A stretch of 64,000 bases of DNA from DASXAI01 sp963798445 (GCA_963798445.1 CAWCTH010000003.1:434001-498000), one strand, 5' to 3'; shown: positions 7,995-16,313, counted from the stretch's first letter. Numbers and translations are program-made. Notes: generated by a model not told the origin, from the sequence alone.

Positions 7995-9496
7995 GAGCTC
8001 AACCTCTTCTTCGTCATGCGCCGCGCCGCCGGAACGGCCGCCAGCAACGCCGCCGCCTTGTTGCGGCACTCGTACTCCTCCAACTGAGGGTCGGAGTCGG
8101 CCACGATCCCGGCACCCGCCTGCACCGACGCGCCCCGCGGCCCGATCACCATCGTACGGATGGTGATGGCCGTATCGATGTTGCCAGAGAACGAGAGGTA
8201 GCTGACCACGCCGGCGTAGGGGCCCCGCTTGCTCGGCTCCAGCTCGTCGATGATCTCCATGGCCCGCACCTTCGGCGCCCCGCTGACGGTGCCGGCGGGC
8301 AGCGTGGCCCGCAGCACGTCGATGGCACCCTTGCCCTCGACCAGCTCCCCGGACACCTGCGACGTGAGGTGCATGACGTGGCTGTAACGCTCCAGCGTCA
8401 TCAGCTCGTCAACGTGCATGGTGCCGAAGCGGGCGACCCGGCCCACGTCGTTGCGGGCGAGGTCCACCAGCATCACGTGCTCGGCGATCTCCTTGGGGTT
8501 CTCCTTCAACTCGCCGGCCATGCGCCGGTCGTCGTCGTCGGTGCGACCGCGGCGCCGCGTGCCGGCGATAGGGCGAGAGATCACCCGGCCGTCGACCAGC
8601 TGCACGAGCGGTTCGGGCGAGGAACCGACGATGGTGACCTCCGGATGGCGCAGGAAGTACATGTACGGGCTGGGGTTGACCTGGCGCAGCACCCGATACA
8701 CGTCGAACGGGTCGGCGTCGAGATCGAGGTCGAAGCGCTGCGACAGCACGACCTGGAAGATGTCGCCCGCCAGGATGTGCTCCTTGGCCACCTCGACGGC
8801 GCTCTCGTACTGCCCGGCGGGCATGCTGGAGCGCACGTCCGGCAGTGGCTCGCCGGGATCGGGCGGCTCCACCGCGATGTACGGCAGCGGCTGGCCGAGC
8901 TGCACCGCCATCGCCTCCACCCGACGGGCGCCCTCGTCATAAGCGACGTCCAGCTCGTCGCGGCTGAGGCCGAGCACCGGCACGCTCTCGATGAGCGACA
9001 CCCGCTGGCGCCAGTGGTCGAAGGCGGCCAGGCTGCCGATGACGCTCATGACGGCGTCGGGCAAGTGCAGGTCGTCGTGGGGCTGGTGCGGGAGGTGCTC
9101 CACCTCGCGCACGACGTCGTAGCCGAGGTAACCCATGACGCCACCCTGGTTGGGCGGGAGGTCGGCGATGGCGGGCGACCGGTAGGCGTGGAGCAGCGCG
9201 TCGAGGGCCACCAACATGCCGCGGTCGAGGGGCACGGAGGTCGGGATGGTGCCGTCGACGGTGATCTTGCCGTCGCGCAGCACCAACGTGGCCGACGGCT
9301 GGCGCCCGACGAACGAGAACCGGCTCCAGCGCTCGCCGTGCTCGACCGACTCCAGCAGGAAGCCGGTGCCGTCGCCGACGAGCTTGGCGTAGGCCGATAC
9401 CGGGGTCTCCAGGTCGGCCAGGACCTCCATCCAGACCGGCACGACCGAGTAGGTGGCGGCGAGGGAGTGGAACTCGTCGCGGCTGGGACGGATCAC
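7991..9496 (-). CDS. trpE: Anthranilate synthase component I
   Basis: 501 residues from GTG 9496, which begins two codons after the hisI ATGA-like end (hisI stop 9498-9500), so the genes are almost fused. Chorismate-binding motifs are in the C-terminal half: GDIFQVVLSQRF, PSPYMYFL, SSPEPLVQL, RPIAGTRRRG, EHVMLVDLARND, PAGTVSGAPKVRAM and VQAGAGIV. The N-terminal half carries the LLESVEHGERWSRFSFVG segment that binds feedback tryptophan in the family. The glutaminase subunit gene trpG is not in the window. Confidence 0.96.
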   Translation of the reverse strand: MIRPSRDEFHSLAATYSVVPVWMEVLADLETPVSAYAKLVGDGTGFLLESVEHGERWSRFSFVGRQPSATLVLRDGKITVDGTIPTSVPLDRGMLVALDALLHAYRSPAIADLPPNQGGVMGYLGYDVVREVEHLPHQPHDDLHLPDAVMSVIGSLAAFDHWRQRVSLIESVPVLGLSRDELDVAYDEGARRVEAMAVQLGQPLPYIAVEPPDPGEPLPDVRSSMPAGQYESAVEVAKEHILAGDIFQVVLSQRFDLDLDADPFDVYRVLRQVNPSPYMYFLRHPEVTIVGSSPEPLVQLVDGRVISRPIAGTRRRGRTDDDDRRMAGELKENPKEIAEHVMLVDLARNDVGRVARFGTMHVDELMTLERYSHVMHLTSQVSGELVEGKGAIDVLRATLPAGTVSGAPKVRAMEIIDELEPSKRGPYAGVVSYLSFSGNIDTAITIRTMVIGPRGASVQAGAGIVADSDPQLEEYECRNKAAALLAAVPAARRMTKKRLSS

Positions 9497-9497
9497 G

Positions 9498-9854
9498 TCA
9501 TGCCCCGAAGCGGCGGTGGAAGCACGAGTGCTCGCCGGTGTGGCAGGCGCCGGCGCCATCTTGATCCACCACGAACAACAGCGTGTCGCCGTCGCAGTCG
9601 TAGTACGCCGAGCGCACCCACTGGCGCTCCCCCGACGTCTCGCCCTTGCGCCACACCTCGTTGCGGCTGCGGCTCCAGAAGACGGTGCGGCCTTCTTCCA
9701 GTGAGAGTCTCAATGTCTCGGGTGTCATCCACGCCATCATCAGCACCTCGCCGGTCCGCTCCTCCTGGACGATGGCCGCCACCAACCCGTCGTCGGTGTA
9801 CTTCACGGCGGCGAGCTGCTCGGGGGAGGCGTCGATCCTGGTGCCGGTGGGCAT
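9498..9854 (-). CDS. hisI: Phosphoribosyl-AMP cyclohydrolase
   Basis: 118 residues, the single-domain form that opens the adenine ring of PR-AMP in histidine synthesis. Signatures are FWSRSR, WRKGETSG, the metal-binding DCDGD and the zinc-binding Cys set ending in HTGEHSCF. It lies at the head of the trp block rather than with the other his genes. TAACAT six bases before the ATG (9861-9866) marks a likely leaderless promoter, so hisI and trpE probably begin a shared transcript. Confidence 0.96.
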   Translation of the reverse strand: MPTGTRIDASPEQLAAVKYTDDGLVAAIVQEERTGEVLMMAWMTPETLRLSLEEGRTVFWSRSRNEVWRKGETSGERQWVRSAYYDCDGDTLLFVVDQDGAGACHTGEHSCFHRRFGA

Positions 9855-9860
9855 GCGACG

Positions 9861-9866
9861 ATGTTA
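9861..9866 (-). promoter_or_regulatory. -10 TAACAT, leaderless promoter of hisI-trpE
   Basis: TAnnnT hexamer on the minus strand separated by six bases (CGTCGC) from the hisI ATG, so transcription would start at or next to the start codon. Confidence 0.55.
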
Positions 9867-9890
9867 CGGGCCGGTCCCGCGAACGCCTTC

Positions 9891-10216
9891 CTACAAATAG
9901 AGCCCGGTGGAACCCTCGACCCGCTCGGCGGCGACGGCGTGGATGTCACGCTCGCGCAGGATGAGGTAGTCGTCGCCGCGCACCTCGACCTCGTAGCGGT
10001 CCTCGGGCGAGAACAGCACCTGGTCACCTACCTGCACCGTGCGAACGTTCTGGCCGACGCCCATGACCTCGGCCCACACCAGACGCTTGGCCACCTGCGC
10101 CGTTGCCGGGATGAGGATGCCGCCCGAGGTCTTGCGCTCGCCGTCCTCGCGGGGATCCTCACCAGCAGGCGATCGTTCAGCATCTTGATGGGCAGCTTCG
10201 GATCCGCTCCTGGCAC
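9891..10216 (-). pseudogene. GroES-like co-chaperonin gene broken by a frameshift
   Basis: The N-terminal part reads LPIKMLNDRLLVRIP in one frame, and the rest (EDGERKTSGGILIPATAQ, then VGDQVLFSPEDRYEVEVRG, ending STGLYL) reads in another. Adding one C to the run CCCC (plus-strand GGGG, 10151-10154) restores a complete protein of about 108 residues of the stand-alone GroES-domain family. Start is GTG at 10216, seven bases after a TACCGT hexamer shared with the divergent gene. The homopolymer position makes sequencing error likely; real inactivation or frameshifting cannot be excluded. No groEL is nearby. Confidence 0.75.
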
Positions 10217-10223
10217 CGACACG

Positions 10224-10233
10224 ACGGTACCGT
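10224..10233. promoter_or_regulatory. Bidirectional leaderless promoter, palindromic ACGGTACCGT
   Basis: A perfect palindrome that holds a TACCGT -10 hexamer on each strand, the two sharing the central TA. On the plus strand it is seven bases from GTG 10241; on the minus strand it is seven bases from GTG 10216. RNA polymerase could fire in only one direction at a time. Confidence 0.6.
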
Positions 10234-10240
10234 CTGGACG

Positions 10241-10873
10241 GTGAGCGTCGAAGCCGAACGCCTGGTGCTGGAGACCATCGACGGTGTCATCCTGGACGGT
10301 GAAGCGGCCGTGCCCCGGGCTCCGTGGGCCGCCGCCGTCGTGTGTCACCCTCATCCGCTGTACGGCGGGGACATGCGCAACTCGGTGGTCGACGCCCTCT
10401 TCCGCGCCCTGAGCGAGGCCGGTGTGGCCACCGTGCGATTCGACTTCCGGGGCGTCGGCCGATCAGGCGGCGACCATGGCGAGGGCGAGGCCGAGCGCCT
10501 CGATGTCGTCGCTGCCATCGACGCCATCGCGCCCGTGGCCGGCGACGGACCGCTGCTGCTCGCCGGGTATTCCTTCGGTGCTCGGGTGGCGCTGTCGGTG
10601 GCCGACCCGCGTCTCGACGGGTGGTACGCCGTCGCTCCCCCCCTCGCCATGGCCGGGCGCGGCGCGCTGATCGCCGCCACCGATCATCGGCCGAAGGTGA
10701 TCGAGGCCCCCGAGCACGACCAGTACACGCCGCCCGCCGTCATGCAGGAGTCCACCGCGGCGTGGCTGGCCACCACGGTGGAGGTCGTCGCGATGGCCGA
10801 CCACTTCCTCGCCGGCGCCACCGCGGTCGTCGCCGAGCGGGCGGTGGCCGCGGCGCAAGCGCTGCGGCCCTGA
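10241..10873 (+). CDS. Alpha/beta hydrolase (dienelactone-hydrolase-like)
   Basis: 210 residues. The nucleophile elbow is GYSFGA with Ser near residue 110; the acid is probably in EHDQYTPP and the histidine in MADHFLAG, the usual Asp/Glu-His order. HPHPLYGGDMRN near the N-terminus is common in small cytoplasmic hydrolases of the COG2945 type. Start is GTG 10241, positioned seven bases after TACCGT, consistent with a leaderless transcript. It converges with hisF; copy C of the repeat lies between them. Confidence 0.85.
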   Translation: MSVEAERLVLETIDGVILDGEAAVPRAPWAAAVVCHPHPLYGGDMRNSVVDALFRALSEAGVATVRFDFRGVGRSGGDHGEGEAERLDVVAAIDAIAPVAGDGPLLLAGYSFGARVALSVADPRLDGWYAVAPPLAMAGRGALIAATDHRPKVIEAPEHDQYTPPAVMQESTAAWLATTVEVVAMADHFLAGATAVVAERAVAAAQALRP

Positions 10874-10893
10874 CCATCGGAGGCCAACCGCCG

Positions 10894-10943
10894 AACTGAT
10901 GTACCGCGCGTGTCGCTATGGACCGAAAAACGCGTCAGTACGC
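10894..10943 (+). repeat. 50-bp dispersed repeat, copy C (covers the hisF stop codon)
   Basis: Third copy. It overlaps the last nine codons and the stop of hisF, so the repeat encodes the tail ARTDAFFGP. It lies between two convergent genes, 21 nt after the hydrolase stop. The arms match copies A and B. Confidence 0.8.
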
Positions 10944-11713
10944 GCGGAGAGCGCGGGGCGGACGGTGACGCCGGCGGCCGCCAGCACCGCTTTGGCCTCG
11001 GCCACCGTGTGCTCACCGAAGTGGAAGATCGACGCCGCCAGCACCGCATCGGCGCCGCCGTCGACCACGCCCTCGACCAGATGCTGCAGCGTGCCCACGC
11101 CCCCGCTGGCGATCACGGGCACGTTGACGGCGCCGGCCACCGCGCGCGTCAGCACGCAGTCGTAGCCGTCGCGCGTCCCGTCGCGGTCCATCGACGTCAG
11201 CAGGATCTCACCGGCGCCCAGCCGCACTGCGTCCTCGGCCCACGCCAGCACGTCGATGCCCGTCGGTGTGCGGCCGCCGTGCACGAACACCTCCCAACCG
11301 TCACCACCGCGCCGGGCCTTCGCGTCGATGGCGCACACGACGCACTGGGCGCCGTACTCGCCTGAGAGTTCGGCGATCAGCACCGGTCGCTCCACCGCGC
11401 TGGTGTTCACGCTCACCTTGTCGGCACCGGCGCGCAGCAACCGCCTGGCGTCGTCGAGCCGGCGGATGCCCCCGCCGATGGTGAACGGGATGAAGACCTC
11501 CTCGGCCGTGCGCCGAGCCACCTCCACCATCGTGTCGCGGCCGTCCGAGGACGCCGTGATGTCGAGGAACACGAGCTCGTCGGCCCCCTCGGCGTCATAG
11601 CGGGCGGCCAGCTCCACCGGGTCGCCGGCGTCGCGCAAGCCGACGAAGTTGACGCCCTTCACGACCCGGCCGGCGGTGACGTCGAGGCAGGGGATGACCC
11701 GCGCCGTGCGCAC
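10916..11713 (-). CDS. hisF: Imidazole glycerol phosphate synthase, cyclase subunit
   Basis: 265 residues, TIM barrel. Catalytic Asp11 (PCLDV) and Asp130 (CAIDAK) are in place, with the phosphate-binding FTIGGGIR and ASGGVG motifs. It forms IGP and AICAR with HisH. It follows hisA by three bases. The C-terminus is extended a little by sequence belonging to repeat copy C, which supplies the stop codon; the last residues are not expected to be conserved. Confidence 0.96.
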   Translation of the reverse strand: MRTARVIPCLDVTAGRVVKGVNFVGLRDAGDPVELAARYDAEGADELVFLDITASSDGRDTMVEVARRTAEEVFIPFTIGGGIRRLDDARRLLRAGADKVSVNTSAVERPVLIAELSGEYGAQCVVCAIDAKARRGGDGWEVFVHGGRTPTGIDVLAWAEDAVRLGAGEILLTSMDRDGTRDGYDCVLTRAVAGAVNVPVIASGGVGTLQHLVEGVVDGGADAVLAASIFHFGEHTVAEAKAVLAAAGVTVRPALSARTDAFFGP

Positions 11714-11716
11714 CCG

Positions 11717-12466
11717 TCAGTACACCGAGCCGAGCACCGACATGGCCTTGGCCACCCGGAACCGGTGCTCGTAGAGCGCGGTGCCGACGATGACCCCGGC
11801 GAGGTGACGGCCGTCGTACTCCAGCGAGGCGAGGGCTTCCAGGTCCTCCAAGGTGCCGACACCGCCCGACGCGATCACCGGCATGGTGGTGCGCTCCAGG
11901 GCCGTGCGCAGACCGTCGAGATCGGCGCCTTCCAGCGTGCCGTCACGCGTGATCTCGGTGAGCACCACCGCTTCCACCCCGGCGTCCTCGAAACCGGCGA
12001 GCGCATCGAGCACGCTCACGGCGGAGTCATTCAGCCAGCCGTGCATCGCCGCCACGCCCCGACGACCGTCGAGGCCGACGGCGACCGGCTGGCGAGCGGC
12101 AATGCGGCGCACGAGGTCAGGATCTTCGAGGGCGGCGCTGCCCACCACCACCCGGGCCACGCCGGCGTCGGCCAAGGCGTCGGCCGCTTCTTCGGAGCGC
12201 ACGCCACCACCGCTCTGCACCAGCACACCGTGCACGCCGACCGCAGCGCTGATGGCCCCGACGATGGGTCGGTTCACCGGCTCACCGGTGCGGGCGGCGT
12301 CGAGGTCGACGACGTGCAGCCACCTGACGCCGTCGGCGGCGAAGCCAGCCGCCACCGCCACGGGATCGTCGTCGTAGATGGTCTCGGCGTCGTAGTCGCC
12401 GCGCACAAGGCGCACGGCCTTGCCGTCGCGCAGATCGATGGCCGGGTAGAGCTCGACCCCGCTCAT
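11717..12466 (-). CDS. hisA: Phosphoribosyl isomerase (HisA, possibly PriA)
   Basis: 249 residues. Asp8 in the PAIDLR motif and Asp in VGLDGRRG are the catalytic pair; two GG phosphate motifs (QSGGGVR and ASGGVG) follow. In many actinobacteria this enzyme (PriA) serves both histidine and tryptophan pathways. A dedicated trpF is present here, so a bifunctional role would be redundant and is not assumed. The ATG overlaps the hisH stop (ATGA, 12463-12466). Confidence 0.95.
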   Translation of the reverse strand: MSGVELYPAIDLRDGKAVRLVRGDYDAETIYDDDPVAVAAGFAADGVRWLHVVDLDAARTGEPVNRPIVGAISAAVGVHGVLVQSGGGVRSEEAADALADAGVARVVVGSAALEDPDLVRRIAARQPVAVGLDGRRGVAAMHGWLNDSAVSVLDALAGFEDAGVEAVVLTEITRDGTLEGADLDGLRTALERTTMPVIASGGVGTLEDLEALASLEYDGRHLAGVIVGTALYEHRFRVAKAMSVLGSVY

Positions 12467-13086
12467 GCCGCCACGCCGACCGTCGCCGCCCACCGGGCCA
12501 GCAGGGCCAGACCGGCAGCGGCGGACTTCTCGGGGTGGAACTGCACGGCCGCGACGTTGGCCCGCTCGACCGCCGCCACCACGGGGCCGCCGTAGTCGCA
12601 GTAGGCCGCCACGACGTCGGCGTCGTCGGGGACGGCGTGGAACGAGTGGAGGAAGTAGGCCCACGGGCGATCGCCGGCGCCGGCGAACAGGGAGCCGGCG
12701 CGGGTGGGCTCGAGCACGTTCCACTGCATCTGCGGACGCTTCACGCCCGGGGGCAGCCAGCGCACCGTGCCGCCGAGCACGCCGAGACCGGCGACGCCGG
12801 GGCACTCCTCACTGGCGTCGAACAGCATCTGCATGCCGACGCAGATGCCCAGGAACGGTCGGCCCCCGTCGATGGCGTCGAGGGCGGCGCCGTCGAGGCG
12901 GGCGTCGTGCAGCGCCTCCATGCACCGACCGAAGTTGCCCACGCCCGGAAGCACCACCGCATCGGCGTCGGCCACGAGTCCCTGATCGGCGGTCAGCCGG
13001 GCGTCGGCGCCGACGCGCTCCAGCGCCTTCTGGGCCGAGCGCAGGTTCCCGATGCCGTAGTCGAGGACGGCCACCAACGGCTTCAT
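12463..13086 (-). CDS. hisH: Imidazole glycerol phosphate synthase, glutaminase subunit
   Basis: 207 residues, class I glutamine amidotransferase. The nucleophile Cys is in LGICVGMQ and the His-Glu pair in QFHPEKS; the N-terminus has VLDYGIGNLRS. It supplies ammonia to HisF. Start ATG 13086 is two bases after the hisB stop. A longer open frame upstream is antisense-type noise over hisB. Confidence 0.96.
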   Translation of the reverse strand: MKPLVAVLDYGIGNLRSAQKALERVGADARLTADQGLVADADAVVLPGVGNFGRCMEALHDARLDGAALDAIDGGRPFLGICVGMQMLFDASEECPGVAGLGVLGGTVRWLPPGVKRPQMQWNVLEPTRAGSLFAGAGDRPWAYFLHSFHAVPDDADVVAAYCDYGGPVVAAVERANVAAVQFHPEKSAAAGLALLARWAATVGVAA

Positions 13087-13088
13087 GG

Positions 13089-13679
13089 CTACAGCACACC
13101 TTTCGTGGACGGCACGCCGGCACCGTCGACCCGCACCGCGTCGCGAAGGCACCGGGCCAGGCCCTTGAACGACGCCTCGACGATGTGGTGCACGTTGCGG
13201 CCACGCACCAGCGTGATGTGCAGGGTGATGCCGGCGGCCGTGGCGAAGCTGGCGATGGCGTGCTCGGCCAGGCTGGGATCGAACGGCGGCGAGCCGAGGG
13301 GGATCGCTTCGGGCAGGTCCACCTCCCACACCACGAACGCACGCCCGGACAGGTCCAGGGCCACGTCGACCAGCGCTTCGTCGAGGGGGAAGCGGCCGCT
13401 GGCGAAGCGACGCACGCCGGCCTTGTCGCCGACGGCCTCGCGGAAGGCCTCGCCCAGCACGATGGCCGTGTCCTCCACGGTGTGGTGGCTGTCGACGTGG
13501 AGATCACCCGTCGCCTTCACCGAGAGGTCGAACCCGCCGTGACGACCGAGTTGGTCGAGCATGTGGTCGTAGAAGGGAAGACCGGTGCTGACCTCGGTGC
13601 GGCCGGTGCCGTCGAGGTCGATGCTGACCGCTACGTCGGTCTCTTTCGTGGCCCGGTGCCGGGTCGCCGAACGGCTCAC
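13089..13679 (-). CDS. hisB: Imidazoleglycerol-phosphate dehydratase
   Basis: 196 residues, the monofunctional form. Metal-binding repeats are visible as DSHHTVED and HHIVEASFK, with GLPFYDHMLDQLGRHG near the N-terminus. The start is GTG 13679, overlapping the hisC stop as GTGA (13676-13679); this gives the usual family length. Confidence 0.96.
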   Translation of the reverse strand: MSRSATRHRATKETDVAVSIDLDGTGRTEVSTGLPFYDHMLDQLGRHGGFDLSVKATGDLHVDSHHTVEDTAIVLGEAFREAVGDKAGVRRFASGRFPLDEALVDVALDLSGRAFVVWEVDLPEAIPLGSPPFDPSLAEHAIASFATAAGITLHITLVRGRNVHHIVEASFKGLARCLRDAVRVDGAGVPSTKGVL

Positions 13680-14740
13680 CCGAGCACCTCGGCCAGGGCA
13701 CCGAGAAAGGCGTCGTCCTCGTCGCGGGTGCCGATGGTGACCCGCAGGCAGCCGTCCAGGCGCGGCCACGACGAGCAGTCGCGCACGAGGACGTCACGCT
13801 CCAGCAGCGCCGTCCAGACGTCGTGGCCGTCGTGCAGTTGCGGCCGGAACAGGATGAAGTTGGCGCCCGACGGCCACACGTGCACCGGCAGGTCGGCCAA
13901 CGCCGCCGTCAGCCGCTCGCGCTCGGCCACCACTGCCTTCACGCGGGACTCCATCTCGTCGGCGAAGCGCAGGGCGAGCCGCCCGGCCACCTGCTTGGCC
14001 GCATCGAGGTGGTACGGCAGCACCACCTTGTCCAACTCGGCCACCAGCCATGCCGGTCCCACGAGGTAGCCGAGCCGGCTGGCCGCCATCGACCACGTCT
14101 TGGAGTACGTGCGGGTCACCACGAGCGGCCGGTCGTCGTCGACCAGATCGAGGGCCGACCACGGAGCGAACTGGCCGTAGGCCTCGTCCACGACGACCAG
14201 CGCGGGAGCCAGATCCAGCACCTCGCGCACGACCGGCTGCGGCTCGACGATGCCGGTGGGGTTGTTGGGCGAGCACAGGAAGGCGATGACGGGCCGGGCC
14301 TCGGCCAGCACGCGGCGTACCTCGGCCAGGTCGAGGTTGAAGTCGCCCGAACGCTCACCCTCGGCCACACCGGTGCCCGTGATGCGGGCGATGTGGCTGT
14401 GCAGCTGATAGGTGGGCTCGAACGTGGCGACCGTGCGTCCGTGGCCGCCGTAGGCCAGCAGCAGCGTCTGGAGCACCTCGTTCGACCCGTTCGCGGCGAA
14501 GACCTGGTCCGGCCGAACCCCGTGCAGGGATGCGATGGCGGTGCGCAGTGCCGTCGCGGCGCGGTCGGGGTAGCGGTGCCACTCGATCCGCGACAGCTCG
14601 GCGGCGAAGGCGTCGCGCCATGCCGCCGGCGGCGGCTCGGGCGACTCGTTCGTGTTGAGCCGCACCTGCACGGACACCTGCGGCGAGTGGTAGCCCTCCA
14701 GCGCCCGCAGGTCGTCGCGCACCGGCACCGGCTCCGTCAC
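13676..14740 (-). CDS. hisC: Histidinol-phosphate aminotransferase
   Basis: 354 residues, class I/II PLP aminotransferase. Motifs: LNTNESP at the N-terminus, AANGSNEVL, CSPNNPTG, VVDEAYGQF, and TYSKTWSMAASRLGY with the PLP lysine. It converts imidazole acetol phosphate to histidinol phosphate. The start is GTG 14740, overlapping the hisD stop (GTGA). Apparent longer frames that read on into hisD are out of register with its protein. Confidence 0.96.
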   Translation of the reverse strand: MTEPVPVRDDLRALEGYHSPQVSVQVRLNTNESPEPPPAAWRDAFAAELSRIEWHRYPDRAATALRTAIASLHGVRPDQVFAANGSNEVLQTLLLAYGGHGRTVATFEPTYQLHSHIARITGTGVAEGERSGDFNLDLAEVRRVLAEARPVIAFLCSPNNPTGIVEPQPVVREVLDLAPALVVVDEAYGQFAPWSALDLVDDDRPLVVTRTYSKTWSMAASRLGYLVGPAWLVAELDKVVLPYHLDAAKQVAGRLALRFADEMESRVKAVVAERERLTAALADLPVHVWPSGANFILFRPQLHDGHDVWTALLERDVLVRDCSSWPRLDGCLRVTIGTRDEDDAFLGALAEVLG

Positions 14741-16023
14741 TGCGACCGCCACCGCACACTGGCAGCGTGGGCCGGCAGGCCTTCCGCTTCGGCCAGCGCC
14801 ACGACGGCGCTGGCGGCGGCTCGGACACCGGCCTCGCTGGCCGTCACGACGTGCACTTGCTTGGTGAAGTCGGCCACGGTGAGGGCCTGGCCGAAGCGGG
14901 CCGAGCCGTTGGTCGGCAGCACGTGGGACGGCCCGGCGACGTAGTCGCCCAGGCTGGCCGGGCTCCACGGGCCGCAGAACACGGCCCCGGCGTGGCGCAC
15001 CAGCGGCACCAGCGTCTCGGCGTCGGCACACATGAGCTCGAGGTGCTCGGGCGCGATGGCGTTGGCCACGGCGATGGCTTGCTCGGGCCCGTCGACCAGG
15101 ACGGCATAACCGTTGGTGCCCAGCGTGGCCTCCAAGTCGTCCTTGCGGGGCGAGGCGGCGGCGATGCGGCCGACAGCCTCGATCACGGCCTCGAGCACCC
15201 GTTCGTCCCAGGTGACCAGCCACGCCAACCCGCCGGGGCCGTGCTCGGCCTGCACCACCACATCGATGGCGGCGAACTCCGACGGCACGCTGGCGTCGGC
15301 CACCACGACGACCTCGCTGGGCCCGGCAAAGGCCGACGGCACGCCGACGCGCCCCTCGCCGGCCACCATGCGCTTGGCCACGGCGACGTAGACGTTGCCC
15401 GGTCCGGCGATCACGTCGACGGCCCGGACCGACTCGGTGCCGTAGGCCAGCGCACCGATGGCCTGGGCACCGCCGATGCGGTACACCTCGTCCACGCCGG
15501 CGATGGCCGCCGCCGCCAGTGTGGCGTCGGGAGGCAGGCCGGTGGTCCGGTCGGGGGGCACGGCCAGCACGATCTCGGGCACACCGGCCACCCAGGCCGG
15601 CAGGACCGTCATCAGCACCGTGGACGGGTAGACGGCGCGCCCACCGGGCACGTAGCAGCCGGCCCGGTCGACAGGGACGGATCGGGACTGGACCCGGATG
15701 CCGTCGCGGTCGAAGACGGTGGCCGCGTGGACCTGGGTCTGGTGGTAGGCCTCGATGCGCCCGGCGGCCAGTTCCAGCGCCGCCCGCAGGGCGGCCGGGA
15801 TGCGGGCGAGGGCGGCCGTGCACTCCTGGATGGGTACACGGAGGTCGTCGAGGTCGACGCCGTCGAAGCGGCTCGTGAGCTCGCGTACGGCTACGTCACC
15901 CTTGTCGTGGACGGCATCGAGGATGGCTCGGACCTCGTTGACCGGCTCCAGGCCCTGGTCGGCGGGACGGGGCAGGAACGAGGCCACATCGGTGGCGCCA
16001 CGCAGGTCGAGTCGGGTCAGCAT
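14737..16023 (-). CDS. hisD: Histidinol dehydrogenase
   Basis: 428 residues. Zinc- and NAD-binding signatures include the CYVPGGRAVYPS segment, AGPGNVYVAVAKR, and the QAEHGPGG strand. ATG 16023 (MLTRLDLRG) matches family starts. TAGCCT ten bases upstream suggests the operon promoter with an almost leaderless message. It is the first gene of the six-gene his operon; three of the five joints overlap by four bases. Confidence 0.96.
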   Translation of the reverse strand: MLTRLDLRGATDVASFLPRPADQGLEPVNEVRAILDAVHDKGDVAVRELTSRFDGVDLDDLRVPIQECTAALARIPAALRAALELAAGRIEAYHQTQVHAATVFDRDGIRVQSRSVPVDRAGCYVPGGRAVYPSTVLMTVLPAWVAGVPEIVLAVPPDRTTGLPPDATLAAAAIAGVDEVYRIGGAQAIGALAYGTESVRAVDVIAGPGNVYVAVAKRMVAGEGRVGVPSAFAGPSEVVVVADASVPSEFAAIDVVVQAEHGPGGLAWLVTWDERVLEAVIEAVGRIAAASPRKDDLEATLGTNGYAVLVDGPEQAIAVANAIAPEHLELMCADAETLVPLVRHAGAVFCGPWSPASLGDYVAGPSHVLPTNGSARFGQALTVADFTKQVHVVTASEAGVRAAASAVVALAEAEGLPAHAASVRWRSQ

Positions 16024-16033
16024 CGTGGAGGCG

Positions 16034-16039
16034 AGGCTA
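16034..16039 (-). promoter_or_regulatory. -10-like TAGCCT of the his operon
   Basis: TAnnnT hexamer on the minus strand ending ten bases before the hisD ATG. No Shine-Dalgarno sequence lies between them, which favours a very short leader and argues against a his leader-peptide attenuator. Confidence 0.4.
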
Positions 16040-16118
16040 CCGGCGGTCCCCGCGACGCCCCGCCCGCATTCCCGGCCCGTGCTGGCGACCGGCGGCGGCG
16101 CTCGGCCACACTCGGGGC

Positions 16119-16313
16119 ATGCCGGGTGATGCCGCCGAGCTCTCGTCCCTCGCCACCACCCTGGCCGAGCTGGAGCGCCGCCTCGGCGAGCTGGGGTTGG
16201 CCTACGAGGCCACGGGCCACGACGACGTGGTGGCGGCGCTGTTCGACGCCGAGCGCACGGTCCGCGCCGCCGCCCGCAACGTGGAGCAAGCCCGCCGCGC
16301 ATTGCTCCCCTGA
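16119..16313 (+). CDS. Small hypothetical helical protein
   Basis: 64 residues, divergent from hisD. The sequence is Ala/Leu/Glu/Arg rich with heptad-like spacing (LSSLATTLAELERRLGELG), so a helical hairpin or coiled coil is likely. CACACT lies six bases before the ATG, an imperfect version of the leaderless promoter pattern. No family recognised. A GGCGGC-TTC-GCCGCC stem follows the stop. Confidence 0.55.
   Translation: MPGDAAELSSLATTLAELERRLGELGLAYEATGHDDVVAALFDAERTVRAAARNVEQARRALLP

Noticed and set aside
9498..9890. trp or his leader-peptide attenuator
   Set aside because: The gaps before hisI/trpE and hisD are short, have no Trp- or His-rich small frame and no competing hairpins; -10 hexamers sit almost on the start codons.
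13676..15823. 715-codon minus-strand frame
   Set aside because: Its C-terminal half is hisC; its N-terminal half is out-of-frame hisD sequence.
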